Origin: Methylomarinum sp. Ch1-1
GTDB lineage: Bacteria > Pseudomonadota > Gammaproteobacteria > Methylococcales > Methylomonadaceae
Length of the DNA: 64,000 nucleotides
Assembly (NCBI RefSeq): GCF_030717995.2
Contig: NZ_CP157743.1
Span: forward strand, 1,364,001 to 1,428,000
Direction of reading: 5' to 3'
In this document: positions 26,745 through 35,996 of the stretch, piece after piece
Position numbering within the stretch: the stretch's first letter is position 1
How the letters are laid out: each line of letters opens with the position of its first letter
Position numbers and translations under genes: made by a program
Notes under the pieces: generated by a model
Seen by the model: only the letters and a program-made list of their open reading frames with translations
Databases searched by the model: none
What the model was told of the DNA's origin: nothing

Positions 26745-27808
26745 ATGTGTTGACCGCCTATATAGTCAAGGAAGTCATCAAGGGTTCTTTGATCGCCTTG
26801 TTGCTGTTGTTAACCTTGTTCAATCTATTTACTTTCAGCGATGAGTTGAAGGACTTGGGGAAGGGCAGTTATGGCTTGAAGGAAATTCTGCTGTATTTGG
26901 CGCTGACATCGCCCCGAGTCTTTTACGAGCTGATCCCCTCGTCGGCTTTACTGGGCAGCTTGTTCGTGGTCGGTGCGATGGCTAACAATCGGGAAATCAT
27001 CGCGATGCGGGCGATCGGTCTGTCGGTGTTTTGGGTGATCCGGGCGATCATGCTGGCGGGGCTGATTCTGGTATTGATTTCGCTGGCGGTGGGCGAGTTT
27101 GTGGCGCCGTGGGCTGAGCGGACCGCGCAAATGATCAGAACGACGGCGCAAAATGAAAAAGTGGTGATGCATTCCCGCTATGGCATGTGGCTCAGGGAAG
27201 GGAATAATTTTATCAATGTCCGACAGATTCACGAAGATGGCTTGTTGGGTGATATCAGTATTTACCAATTGAATGAGCAGTTACGCTTGGACTTGCTGAA
27301 ACATGCCGAGACGGCGCGATATTTGGGGCAGCATCAATGGCGTTTGGAAAAAATTCGCTGGTCGGAGGTGTCGAGCCGGCAAGTTTTTGCGGGCCGGACG
27401 TCGAGTGAGCTTTGGAAAACCTCGATCGATCCTGACTTGTTGAATATCGTTGTGGTCAAAGCGGATAATTTGTCGCTCTATGATTTGTATATGTATATCG
27501 GCTTCTTAAAGGAAAACAACCAAAAATCCCAATCTTTTGAGTTGGCGTTTTGGAGTCGGCTGATCAATCCGCTGGTGACTTTTGTGATGCTGATGGTGTC
27601 GGCGCCCTTTGTCATTGGCATCAGGCGCGGTATAGGCGCCGGGGGGCGGATGATGATCGGCATTATCATCGGGATGACCTTCAATATTTTCGATAAGATT
27701 GCCGGTCATCTGGGCTTGGTTTACGGCTTCAATCCGATGCTGATGGCCATTTTGCCCAGTGTGCTGGTGTTTTGTGGGGCGGCGTATGCGGTCAGTCGGG
27801 TGAGGTAG
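26741..27808 (+). CDS. lptG: LPS export permease LptG
   Basis: 355 aa partner of LptF in the LptB2FGCADE lipopolysaccharide transport machine. Three N-terminal helices, a periplasmic jellyroll (about residues 135-260) and three C-terminal helices (FVMLMVSAPFVIGIRRGIG). The ATGA overlap with lptF indicates translational coupling. Confidence 0.95.
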   Translation: MNVLTAYIVKEVIKGSLIALLLLLTLFNLFTFSDELKDLGKGSYGLKEILLYLALTSPRVFYELIPSSALLGSLFVVGAMANNREIIAMRAIGLSVFWVIRAIMLAGLILVLISLAVGEFVAPWAERTAQMIRTTAQNEKVVMHSRYGMWLREGNNFINVRQIHEDGLLGDISIYQLNEQLRLDLLKHAETARYLGQHQWRLEKIRWSEVSSRQVFAGRTSSELWKTSIDPDLLNIVVVKADNLSLYDLYMYIGFLKENNQKSQSFELAFWSRLINPLVTFVMLMVSAPFVIGIRRGIGAGGRMMIGIIIGMTFNIFDKIAGHLGLVYGFNPMLMAILPSVLVFCGAAYAVSRVR

Positions 27809-27810
27809 GT

Positions 27811-27835
27811 CACTGGTGTAGCGGGTACACCAGTG
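27811..27835. terminator. Hairpin between convergent lptG and a hypothetical gene
   Basis: Perfect 10-bp stem CACTGGTGTA/TACACCAGTG with a 5-nt loop, directly after the lptG stop. It has no T-tract, so terminator function is only probable. Confidence 0.55.
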
Positions 27836-27849
27836 GCGTCAGGTAAAAG

Positions 27850-28242
27850 TTACATTTTCGTCAGGAAGTAATACAGATAGGTGCACTTCAGCGTCATCTT
27901 TTTGTCGGTCAGTTCAACCACGCCGCAAGTTTCGTATTTTTCTCTGCCCGGAGAGGTTTGTTTTTTGATCTTTCCGTCCTCGATGGAATATTTAAGATTG
28001 ATCTTCATCATGCCGGTGCGGCCGCTGACGACGTCTTTACCCGCGGAAACCAGGGTGCCGTCCTTTTTGAAATCCCAGGTCGAGTTTTGGGTGCGCTTCT
28101 CTTTATGCAGCGCGGCGGCGGCGGCATCGACATGCCATTTGCCAAGGATTTTGGAATTGTCTTCCAGTTTGATTATTTCGGCGTTAACCGAAGACGCGGC
28201 AAAGATAGCAGCCAGGGAGAAAATTTTAGTTATTTTTTTCAT
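27850..28242 (-). CDS. Hypothetical periplasmic protein, 130 aa
   Basis: Not recognised. A Sec signal peptide (MKKITKIFSLAAIFAASSVNA, predicted cut before EIIKLED) is followed by a small domain of about 108 residues with alternating beta-type segments. ILGKWHVDAAAAAL near the start and WDFKKDGTLVSAG resemble lipocalin-like or DUF-type 'stress' folds, where a GxW opens the barrel. It contains two cysteines. Monocistronic. Confidence 0.7.
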   Translation of the reverse strand: MKKITKIFSLAAIFAASSVNAEIIKLEDNSKILGKWHVDAAAAALHKEKRTQNSTWDFKKDGTLVSAGKDVVSGRTGMMKINLKYSIEDGKIKKQTSPGREKYETCGVVELTDKKMTLKCTYLYYFLTKM

Positions 28243-28325
28243 TGCTTAAAGCCCCTCTGATAGCGGATTGATGGTTTTTTATTATAGCATAATGGCTTTC
28301 GCTAGCTATTAAGGCCGATAAGAGA

Positions 28326-28434
28326 AGCAATTCCCAGTTTGAGCGTTTTAGCGGTGTTTAGGGCCTGGGTGAACGGCGTTCCTCGCCAAACACCCCCCCC
28401 CAAGCCCTCTTTGTTATCTAAATTGGGAATTGCT
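28326..28434. repeat. Family A repeat copy 3, short form with B scar
   Basis: 109 bp with AGCAATTCCCAGTTTG ends. The centre GGGTGAACGGCGTTC keeps only the rim of a family B segment and no hairpin module. An unusual C9 run follows. Confidence 0.8.
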
Positions 28435-28537
28435 ACGATGAGAGTATCAATAAGGCCTTTTATTTTTGGTGTTTTAAATGATAGAGTAAAATTTTGTCAA
28501 AATAATAACAACCAAAGGTGAATGGAAGGTGAATAAA

Positions 28538-28900
28538 ATGAAATTGACGACGATTAGTTTTTTAGTGGCTTTGTTATCTTTTTCCGGTTTTGCTTTTGCT
28601 ACCAACGTCGATGAGTGGGATTACATGGAGGTGACGGGCAACTTGAAGCCTAGTCCCGGTTGTAAGCCTAAGGAAGAAGCCATGGAAAAGGTCATGAAGA
28701 AGCCCGATTCCTATCAAGGGTATAGCCGATTCGATAAGTATTCGAAATTGCTGTGTGAGGAGGAGGGCTACGGTTGGACCAAAGATTCGATTGTCGATGA
28801 GGGCGAGGTCGTCTGTGATGAGTGTGGGGGCGGCTATGAGGGCAAATATCGTTGCCACATGAAAGAGGTGAAAGTCAGATGTAAGCGCGTAGTCAGATAA
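28538..28900 (+). CDS. Hypothetical secreted cysteine-rich protein, 120 aa
   Basis: Not recognised. It has an N-terminal signal peptide (MKLTTISFLVALLSFSGFAFA) and a mature domain of about 99 residues with six cysteines (GCK, LLCE, CDEC, YRCH, VRCK), probably disulfide-bonded in the periplasm. Many Lys, Glu and Tyr. The ATG at 28538 was chosen because GGAAGG lies 8 nt upstream; the GTG at 28529 would overlap that site. Confidence 0.7.
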   Translation: MKLTTISFLVALLSFSGFAFATNVDEWDYMEVTGNLKPSPGCKPKEEAMEKVMKKPDSYQGYSRFDKYSKLLCEEEGYGWTKDSIVDEGEVVCDECGGGYEGKYRCHMKEVKVRCKRVVR

Positions 28901-28936
28901 CAGAGCCGAGAAGGCGCGGTCTTGTCGGCCGCGTTT

Positions 28937-29401
28937 TCAAGAATCCTTTTTTTCAGTCAGGATGAGCCGTGTTCCTGACAAATAATCGTGCCAAGCCAGA
29001 TTTTTTTTATCGATTAATATCCAGACAAATCCCATCCCCAGGCAGAGCCAGGACAGCACAGCCGCCAAATAACGCAGCAGGGCTTGTCGCCAACCGACGG
29101 CTCGATTGTCGTGTCGGTCAACGAGACGCATTTTCCAGCTACGCAAGCCTAAGGTTTGCCCGCCATGAGTCCAGAACCAACCATAAAATACAAAGCTGAC
29201 GGCAACTAGATAGAGCGGGTAAATGACTTGGTCGGCTGAAAAGGCTTCGCCGGCATTGAAGGGCAGGGCGACGGTGGTGGCTAAAAATAACACGGCGAGT
29301 AATAGCAGCGAGTCGTAAATGACGGCAGCCATGCGCCGCCAAAAACCCGGCGCCGCCTGATTCGGTTGCCCGGGTCTTTGTGGTGATTGAGGAGCTTGCA
29401 A
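28937..29401 (-). CDS. RDD family membrane protein
   Basis: 154 aa with the RDD family pattern: FWRRMAAVIYDSLLLLAVLF (the Arg and Asp that name the family), three transmembrane helices, and QTLGLRSWKMRLV before the last helix. RDD proteins are of mostly unknown, possibly ion-transport, function. It starts 2 bp after a small membrane gene and is likely cotranscribed with it. Confidence 0.9.
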   Translation of the reverse strand: MQAPQSPQRPGQPNQAAPGFWRRMAAVIYDSLLLLAVLFLATTVALPFNAGEAFSADQVIYPLYLVAVSFVFYGWFWTHGGQTLGLRSWKMRLVDRHDNRAVGWRQALLRYLAAVLSWLCLGMGFVWILIDKKNLAWHDYLSGTRLILTEKKDS

Positions 29402-29403
29402 GT

Positions 29404-29583
29404 TTAGATTTTAAACAGCGCCAGTTTTTGTCCCAGATACATGCTGATGGCGACCAAGCCGCCCAGCATCAGCAGTGAGAATAAAAAAGGCGGTTTATGC
29501 AATAACAGGATGAACAAGTCCACGACAAAAATACTGGTCAGTAAAGGATGGTCTATTAAACCGTTGATAATCTTTTTAAACAT
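29404..29583 (-). CDS. Small inner-membrane protein, 59 aa
   Basis: Two hydrophobic segments (about residues 12-30 and 33-52) after a basic N-terminus MFKKIINGLIDHP. The ATG at 29583 was chosen over longer forms, whose extra residues are unlike a membrane start. It is directly upstream of the RDD gene with a 2-bp gap. No family assigned. Confidence 0.65.
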   Translation of the reverse strand: MFKKIINGLIDHPLLTSIFVVDLFILLLHKPPFLFSLLMLGGLVAISMYLGQKLALFKI

Positions 29584-29935
29584 AAGTTTCCCCGGGGCTA
29601 AACACTTAAAGCAAAGGGCTTGAAAAAAGCATGTCAATCCTAGTTTTTAGGCAGGATGAATGCAGTTACTGTGGCATTATTTAACGTATTGGCGAATTTT
29701 ACTATATTGAAAAGGGGAATGTAAAAGAAAGCTGTTGATTGAGCTGGAATCGGGCGGAGTGGTATGATAGAACTTTTGCCGCTAGATGTTTTACCTGGCG
29801 AGGCAATTGTATGTAGGTCTCATGGCGCACAGCCCGTTGCGTTTTTATCGCGATTGAACCTAAAGATCCGCAATTATCCGAGATCGATGTTGAAACTTGA
29901 CTGAATAGTTGCATAAATTGAAGGGAATAGCAGTC

Positions 29936-31291
29936 ATTTTAAACTTTTTCAAAAAAATTTTGAGTCCGTCAGAGAGGCCGGGAGCTCCCAAGCCGCTGGC
30001 TTGTAAAATCTATCCGCGTCCGGAACATAATATTTCCCGCTCTCAAATCAGCGAGAATGCCCTGAAGGTGCTTTATCGGCTGAAAAAAGCCGGTTTCGAG
30101 GCTTATTTAGTGGGCGGTTGCGTCAGGGATCTGTTATTGGGCCGCGAACCCAAGGACTTTGATGTGGCGACCAACGCGAGTCCGGAGCAGGTGAAAAACA
30201 CGTTTCGCAACTGTCGTCTGATCGGCCGCCGCTTTCGTTTAGCGCATGTGTATTTTGGCCGTGAAATCATCGAGGTTGCGACTTTTCGTGGTTCCGATAG
30301 CGAAGACGCGGAACGCCAATTAGTGCATGAGGACGGGCGGCTGTTGCGGGACAATGTATTCGGCACGATAGAAGAAGATGTCTGGCGACGCGATTTTACT
30401 GTCAATTCGCTCTATTATAATATCCGCGACTTTTCCGTCGTCGATTATACCGGCGGCATGGAAGATCATGGGGCGGCGATATTAAAGTTGATTGGCGATC
30501 CGGAAAGCCGCTATCGGGAGGACCCGGTCAGGATGCTGAGGGCGGTGCGCTTCGCCGTCAAATTGGGTTTCGCTATTCATCCCGATACCGAAAAGCCAAT
30601 TTTTGACATGGCGGAATTATTGCGGAGCATTCCGGCCGCGCGATTGTTCGATGAGTCCTTGAAGCTGTTTTTATCGGGTTATGGCTTACAGACCTTCGAG
30701 TTGTTGAGACATTACGGTTTGTTTGCCGTTTTATTTCCTGATTCGGATCGCTGCTTGGCGACCGAAGATCATGACTTTCCGCGCTTGTTTGTAGCGACCG
30801 CGTTACAAAACTCGGATAATCGCATTGCCGAAGGCAAAACGGTGACCCCTTACTTTCTTTTGGCGGCCTTTTTATGGGAGCCTTTGCAATTGGAAGTCAA
30901 GACGCAGCTGCAGCAAGGCGAAAATGAAACCTTCGCCTATCAAAATGCCGCGAATCAAGTGTTAAAGCGACAAATAAAAGTGACCTCGATACCCAAACGC
31001 ATCACCCAATCGATGCGTGAGGTCTGGTTATTGCAATCACGTTTTTCTAAACGAGTCGGTGCGCGCCCGTTTCGCTTGTTGTCGCATCCCCGCTTCAGGG
31101 CGGCCTATGATTTTCTGTTGTTAAGAGCACAGACCGGCGATGCCGACTCTGAGTTAGCGGAATGGTGGACTCAATTTCAGCGCGCCGATGAGACTGAGCA
31201 AAAAAGGATGACGCGTCCGGCCAAAAAAAGCCGAAAAAAACGGCGCCCCAAGCAATCTCGGCCTAAATCGACGAATACCGAAGCGACATGA
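29936..31291 (+). CDS. pcnB: Poly(A) polymerase PcnB, probable AUU start
   Basis: Polynucleotide adenylyltransferase adding 3' poly(A) tails to RNA. About 451 aa: nucleotidyltransferase core with LVGGCVRDLLLG and the catalytic pair DFD, the RRFRLAHV motif, and a basic C-terminal tail (KKSRKKRRPKQSR). No ATG, GTG or TTG with a ribosome site fits. AAGGGAA (29921-29927) lies 8 nt before ATT at 29936, and the protein from there (LNFFKKILSPSERP) aligns with the E. coli N-terminus, whose gene also starts at AUU. A TTG at 29909 is the fallback. It overlaps folK by 4 nt. Confidence 0.93.
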   Translation: MLNFFKKILSPSERPGAPKPLACKIYPRPEHNISRSQISENALKVLYRLKKAGFEAYLVGGCVRDLLLGREPKDFDVATNASPEQVKNTFRNCRLIGRRFRLAHVYFGREIIEVATFRGSDSEDAERQLVHEDGRLLRDNVFGTIEEDVWRRDFTVNSLYYNIRDFSVVDYTGGMEDHGAAILKLIGDPESRYREDPVRMLRAVRFAVKLGFAIHPDTEKPIFDMAELLRSIPAARLFDESLKLFLSGYGLQTFELLRHYGLFAVLFPDSDRCLATEDHDFPRLFVATALQNSDNRIAEGKTVTPYFLLAAFLWEPLQLEVKTQLQQGENETFAYQNAANQVLKRQIKVTSIPKRITQSMREVWLLQSRFSKRVGARPFRLLSHPRFRAAYDFLLLRAQTGDADSELAEWWTQFQRADETEQKRMTRPAKKSRKKRRPKQSRPKSTNTEAT

Positions 31292-31794
31292 ATGAGACAG
31301 GAACAATCACGGTGTTGGCTTATATAGGTCTGGGCAGCAATCTAAATCATCCGGTTGAGCAAATACGTTCGGCGCGCTGCGCTATCGCTGCGCTGCCGGG
31401 TGTTGAGGAAGCGGCGTTTTCCAGTTTGTATCGCAGTGCGCCGATGGGGCCTCAGGATCAGCCGGACTATATCAACGCGGCGATGGCGGTGCGCACCGGT
31501 ATGACTGCGATGGGGTTGCTCAGGCAATTGCAGACGATCGAAAATCAGCATGGCCGGGTAAGGCTGGAGCGCTGGGGGGCTAGAACGCTGGATCTGGATT
31601 TATTGTTATTTGGAGAACAGCAAATAAAGGTGCCTGATTTGATCGTGCCGCATATCGGTCTCGCCGAGCGGGCGTTTGTGTTGTATCCATTGTTGGAAAT
31701 AGCCGGTCCGGAACTGCATATTCCAGGGCAAGGCTTTCTGCAGGATTTAGTGGAACAGTGTCCGGCGGACGGCTTGGAAAGGTTGACGTCATGA
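31288..31794 (+). CDS. folK: 6-hydroxymethyl-7,8-dihydropterin pyrophosphokinase FolK
   Basis: 168 aa enzyme of folate synthesis that transfers pyrophosphate from ATP to hydroxymethyl-dihydropterin. Family motifs: AYIGLGSNLNHP at the start, GPQDQPDYINAA and the signature RWGARTLDLDLLLFG. It overlaps pcnB (ATGA at 31288) and panB (ATGA at 31791), a common gammaproteobacterial order. Confidence 0.96.
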   Translation: MNETGTITVLAYIGLGSNLNHPVEQIRSARCAIAALPGVEEAAFSSLYRSAPMGPQDQPDYINAAMAVRTGMTAMGLLRQLQTIENQHGRVRLERWGARTLDLDLLLFGEQQIKVPDLIVPHIGLAERAFVLYPLLEIAGPELHIPGQGFLQDLVEQCPADGLERLTS

Positions 31795-32606
31795 GTGTCT
31801 ATAGTGCGCCGGCTGTTGTTAAACCGTTGTCGGTGACCGATCTGGCGGCGATGAAGCGCGGTGGCGAGAAAATCAGTTGTCTGACCGCTTATGACGCTAG
31901 CTTCAGCGCTTTGTTGGATAGGGTCGGCATCGATGTGATCTTGGTCGGTGATTCGCTGGGTATGGTGATTCAGGGACAGCAAAGCACCGTACCGGTCATC
32001 ATGGATGACATGGTCTATCACAGCCGCTGCGTTACTCGGGTCAGGACGCGCGCTTTTGTCGTCACCGATTTGCCGTTCGGTAGTTATGCGACGCCTGAAA
32101 TGGCGCTGTTAAACGCGGCGCGCTTGCTGCAGGCCGGGGGCGCGCAAATGGTGAAATTAGAAGGCGCGCGCCTCGATGTCATTCGTTTTCTAGTCGATCA
32201 AGGTGTGCCGGTTTGCGCCCATTTGGGTTTGCTGCCGCAGTCGATTAATCAGCTCGGCGCTTATCGCGTTCAAGGTAAGGAGCCGTTGGTGGCCGAACAA
32301 ATTTTAGAGCATGCCGACAAGGTCGAACAGGCGGGCGCGAGTATGCTGGTGCTTGAATGCGTGCCGGCCAGCCTGGCCGCCAACATCAGCGCCAAGCTGA
32401 GTATTCCCGTGATCGGAATCGGCGCCGGCGTCGACTGCGATGGCCAGGTGTTGGTGCTTTACGATATTTTGAATCTGGAGGCCGGCAAAAAGCCGCGCTT
32501 TTATAAGAATTTCATGGCCGAAGCCAACGGTGTCGAAGAGGCGGTCAGACTTTATCATCAGGCGGTGAAGAGTTGTCAATACCCCGCCCCGGAACATTGT
32601 TATTGA
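31791..32606 (+). CDS. panB: 3-methyl-2-oxobutanoate hydroxymethyltransferase PanB
   Basis: 271 aa; makes ketopantoate from ketoisovalerate and methylene-THF. Barrel motifs LTAYDASFSALLDRVGIDV, LVGDSLGMVIQGQ and LGLLPQSINQLGAYRVQGK are present. The ATG at 31791 overlaps folK by 4 nt. panC starts right after the stop. Confidence 0.96.
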   Translation: MSVYSAPAVVKPLSVTDLAAMKRGGEKISCLTAYDASFSALLDRVGIDVILVGDSLGMVIQGQQSTVPVIMDDMVYHSRCVTRVRTRAFVVTDLPFGSYATPEMALLNAARLLQAGGAQMVKLEGARLDVIRFLVDQGVPVCAHLGLLPQSINQLGAYRVQGKEPLVAEQILEHADKVEQAGASMLVLECVPASLAANISAKLSIPVIGIGAGVDCDGQVLVLYDILNLEAGKKPRFYKNFMAEANGVEEAVRLYHQAVKSCQYPAPEHCY

Positions 32607-33455
32607 ATGCCGATGCACACTGTAACCCGCATTGCTGAATTAAGAGCGACGCTTAAGCAATGGCGGCGACAAGGACTGGCGGTCGCCTTGGTGCCGACGA
32701 TGGGCAACCTCCATGCCGGTCATATAGCATTGGTCAACGCCGCCAGGCAGCGGGCTGATAAGGTGGTCGTCAGTATCTTTGTCAATCCGACCCAGTTTGG
32801 CGCTGGGGAAGATTACGCCGCTTATCCGCGCACCGAACAGCAGGATTCCGATAAATTAAACCGGGCGCAGGCGGATTTATTGTTTTTGCCGGCGGTGGCG
32901 GAGATCTATCCTGAAGACGCGCAAGTGAGTGTCACGGTCGGCGGCTTGGCCGACGATTATTGCGGCGGCAGTCGGCCTGGGCATTTCAACGGTGTCGCAA
33001 CCGTGGTGTGTAAGCTTTTCAATATGGTTCAGCCTGATCTGGCCTTTTTCGGCGAAAAAGATTTCCAGCAGCTGGCCATCATTCGGCGTATGGTGGTCGA
33101 TCTTAATTTTCCGGTGCAAATCTGCGCCGTTCCGATCGTCAGGGAGCCGGATGGCCTGGCGATGAGTTCCCGCAATGGTTATTTGACGGCCGAAGAGCGC
33201 GCCATCGCGCCAAAGCTTTATCAGAGTTTATGTCGTGTCCGCGATGCCATTTTGGCGGGGCAGACTGATTTTCATGCGCTGACAGAGCAGCAAATGGAGT
33301 GTTTGCGCGTGGCTGGTTTTCTTCCCGACTATCTGGCGGTGAGCAGGATCGAGGATTTGCGGCAGGCTTCCGAGGATGACCGCAATCTGGTGATTTTGGC
33401 CGCCGCTAAGCTGGGGCGGACTCGATTGATCGATAATTTATGTTTCTCTAGGTAA
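32607..33455 (+). CDS. panC: Pantothenate synthetase PanC
   Basis: 282 aa; joins pantoate and beta-alanine. It has the HIGH-type motif VPTMGNLHAGHIALV, NPTQFG, and FGEKDFQQL near the active site; KMSKS-like MSSRNGYL follows. It begins at the base after the panB stop (TGAATG). The ATG at 32613 is an alternative start. Confidence 0.96.
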   Translation: MPMHTVTRIAELRATLKQWRRQGLAVALVPTMGNLHAGHIALVNAARQRADKVVVSIFVNPTQFGAGEDYAAYPRTEQQDSDKLNRAQADLLFLPAVAEIYPEDAQVSVTVGGLADDYCGGSRPGHFNGVATVVCKLFNMVQPDLAFFGEKDFQQLAIIRRMVVDLNFPVQICAVPIVREPDGLAMSSRNGYLTAEERAIAPKLYQSLCRVRDAILAGQTDFHALTEQQMECLRVAGFLPDYLAVSRIEDLRQASEDDRNLVILAAAKLGRTRLIDNLCFSR

Positions 33456-33463
33456 GCGAGTTT

Positions 33464-35293
33464 ATGTTGCATCGATTGATAGTTATCGTATTGCTGGTGT
33501 TCAGTTTTTCCGTTTTCGCCAAGCCGAATCAGCGGCAATTGAAGATCATTGAACAGGTGGAAAAGTTGGAAGCGTCGAGTGAGCGCTTGTTGAGCCTGGA
33601 CGATGAAGACGCGATCACGGCGGTGCTGGAACAGCAGGCTGCCCAATTGGAAGTCCTGTTGAAGCAGCTGCGAACGACATCGGTGGAAAGCTTGCCTGCA
33701 GCGATTAGCGATAAGCGCTTGAATTTTTTACAGTCGCGAATGGCGGTCAACAAGGAACGTGGCAACAAGTATGCGGTGTTGAGGGATAAGGCGGAGCTGG
33801 AGGCCGGCAAAACACGTCAGGCCATACGCGGTTATCTGGAGTTTTTGATCCGGGCGTCCAATAATTATGTCAGCATCGATGAAATCGTCGACGCCTCACA
33901 ACAAGCGCTGGAGAAAAGCCAGCAGCTTGCCGCCTCCCTTGAGGTGTCGGATGTGATCGTGGAGGGGCAGATCTATGCCGCTTTCAAACGTAATCAGCAA
34001 GAGTTCATGCGGGTCAATACCACATTTCAGGATATCCTGACCTATGTCATTAATCACCCGCGTCTGATTGCTTCAACGCATTGGTTTCAGGAATTCTCGT
34101 TGATTTCGATCATTTCCTATGTGAATCAGTTTGATTTTCTCCGTCCGATCAATCATAAATTAATTCCTTTTAAGGTCGATGTCGGTGGCATCGGCATTTC
34201 GCTGGTGATCATGCTGCTGGTCTATTTCAGTTATCCATTTCTGTTTAAATTTACCAGTTGGCTGATCAAGAAATATGTCATCGATGAAGACGCCGAAAGC
34301 CAGACCCAGATTTATCATGAGATCAGAAAGCCGGCGCGAGCGCTGTTGATATTTTTTGGCATTGATTTGGCGACCATAGCCTTTTTCTATAAAACCGATT
34401 ATCGGCCCTCCATCGAGAATATCACCTTCGTCATTTACAGTCTGATTTTTGTTTGGCTGTTGTTTAAGATTCTCGATACCGTGGTGTTGGCGCAGGTGCA
34501 TAAATTAAGTCAGACCAATACCGAATTGCGCAAGGAATTGATTAATCTGGGCGTGCAGACGGCCAAGGTAATCATTTTGGTTTCAATGTTGGCCATAGGC
34601 CTCAATCATTTCGGCATCAGTATCACCGCGATCATGTCGACGTTGGGAATTGGCGGTTTGGCGTTTGCGTTGGCGGCCAAAGACACCTTGTCCAACCTGT
34701 TCGGCGGCATCACCATCTTATTCGATAATGTCTTTCGCATGGGCGATTGGGTGAAAATCGGCGATGTCGAGGGGACGGTAGCCGAAATAGGTTTGCGCAG
34801 TACGACCATCAGAACCTTCGATAATGCCCTGATTACCATTCCCAATGCGCAGGTTTCGGTATCCAGCGTCATGAACTGGAATCGACGCGTCGTCGGTCGA
34901 CGGATAAAGATGCATGTCGGCGTCACCTATGAAAGCGATATGGACGATATACGCAAGGCCTTGGTCGATATTCGGGAAATGTTGCGTAGCCACTCCGGCA
35001 TCGCCAACCCGAAACAAAAGCATGCTTCCGGCCACCGTCACTTCAAATTGTCGTCGTTGGAGGATGTCAAAGGCATTAAGGCGACTCAGCTGGTGTATAT
35101 GGACCAGTATAATGATTCGTCGATCGATATTTTGGTTTATTGTTTTTCCAAAACGGTCAATTGGGCGGAGTGGTTGGCGGTCAAGGAAGACGTGCTCTTT
35201 AAGATTGCCGAGATCTTGCAGAAAAATAACCTGCAATTTGCTTATCCGACCGAGGTTAGAATTCATAGGAATGAGGTCGAGGCGACGTCCTGA
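33464..35293 (+). CDS. MscS-family mechanosensitive channel with long periplasmic N-terminus
   Basis: 609 aa. A signal peptide (MLHRLIVIVLLVFSFSVFA) is followed by about 200 helical, coiled-coil-rich periplasmic residues, then about five transmembrane helices. The last is the MscS pore helix with the Gly/Ala pattern (GIGGLAFALAAKDTLSNLFGG, first 20 residues shown in part), followed by the MscS beta and C-terminal domains (DWVKIGDVEGTVAEIGLRST). Size and build lie between MscS and MscK/YbdG. It is 8 bp after panC and probably cotranscribed, separating panBC from panD. Confidence 0.9.
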   Translation: MLHRLIVIVLLVFSFSVFAKPNQRQLKIIEQVEKLEASSERLLSLDDEDAITAVLEQQAAQLEVLLKQLRTTSVESLPAAISDKRLNFLQSRMAVNKERGNKYAVLRDKAELEAGKTRQAIRGYLEFLIRASNNYVSIDEIVDASQQALEKSQQLAASLEVSDVIVEGQIYAAFKRNQQEFMRVNTTFQDILTYVINHPRLIASTHWFQEFSLISIISYVNQFDFLRPINHKLIPFKVDVGGIGISLVIMLLVYFSYPFLFKFTSWLIKKYVIDEDAESQTQIYHEIRKPARALLIFFGIDLATIAFFYKTDYRPSIENITFVIYSLIFVWLLFKILDTVVLAQVHKLSQTNTELRKELINLGVQTAKVIILVSMLAIGLNHFGISITAIMSTLGIGGLAFALAAKDTLSNLFGGITILFDNVFRMGDWVKIGDVEGTVAEIGLRSTTIRTFDNALITIPNAQVSVSSVMNWNRRVVGRRIKMHVGVTYESDMDDIRKALVDIREMLRSHSGIANPKQKHASGHRHFKLSSLEDVKGIKATQLVYMDQYNDSSIDILVYCFSKTVNWAEWLAVKEDVLFKIAEILQKNNLQFAYPTEVRIHRNEVEATS

Positions 35294-35475
35294 GTCAGTT
35301 TTGCGCGTAAATGCCGATGGCTTCGCTTCTTGAAAGCATGTCGGGCGTTGCAAATGAAATCTAAATTTGCGAGCATGATGTCTTATTCCCATCAATACTT
35401 TGTCTGGATCGGGTTTGATAGTGACCTGATTTTAAGGCATAATGCTGGGTTCTCTAAAATTCGAGATTGTTGATT

Positions 35476-35856
35476 ATGCAAACTACAATGCTTAAAGCCA
35501 AGTTGCACCGAGCTAGTGTGACGCATTCTGAGCTTGATTATGAAGGGTCCTGTGCGATTGATGGAAAGATTCTGGATTTTTCGGGCATCAGGGAATATGA
35601 GCAGATCCAAATCTACAATGTCAATAATGGCGAACGCTTCACGACTTATGCGATTCGCGCCGAAGAGGGGTCGGGCATTTTTTCCGTCAATGGCGCGGCA
35701 GCCCGACTGGCTTGTCCGGGGGATTTGATTATCGTCTGTTCTTTTGTGCTGCTGGATGAGAAAGAGCTGGCCAGTTATAAGCCTACACTGGTTTATTTCG
35801 ATGAAAACAATCAGATCACCCATTCCAGTCACGCGATTCCGGTGCAAGCGGCTTAA
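35476..35856 (+). CDS. panD: Aspartate 1-decarboxylase PanD
   Basis: 126 aa; makes beta-alanine for pantothenate. Self-processing occurs between Gly24 and Ser25 (YEGSCAIDG), leaving a pyruvoyl group. The ATG at 35476 gives [13 protein letters not shown], the standard N-terminus. It completes the local pantothenate set with panB and panC. Confidence 0.96.
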   Translation: MQTTMLKAKLHRASVTHSELDYEGSCAIDGKILDFSGIREYEQIQIYNVNNGERFTTYAIRAEEGSGIFSVNGAAARLACPGDLIIVCSFVLLDEKELASYKPTLVYFDENNQITHSSHAIPVQAA

Positions 35857-35921
35857 TCCGAATATTTTACAAAGGCGGGCCTGGTAACTATTAACAACCT
35901 AGGCATGAGGATTAATTGGGT

Positions 35922-35974
35922 GTAACTATTCAGTATAAAAGAAATATTTTCTCGGTATCAAGCTGAATAGTGAC
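35922..35974. mobile_element. Family C mini-MITE (53 bp)
   Basis: GTAACTATTCAG and CTGAATAGTGAC ends joined by AAAGAAATATTTTCTCGGTA, which matches the right end of the element at 55571. The flanks AATTGGGT and ATCTGGGT agree at 6 of 8 positions, as expected for a decayed target duplication. Confidence 0.7.
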
Positions 35975-35996
35975 ATCTGGGTTATATTTTTTCGGG

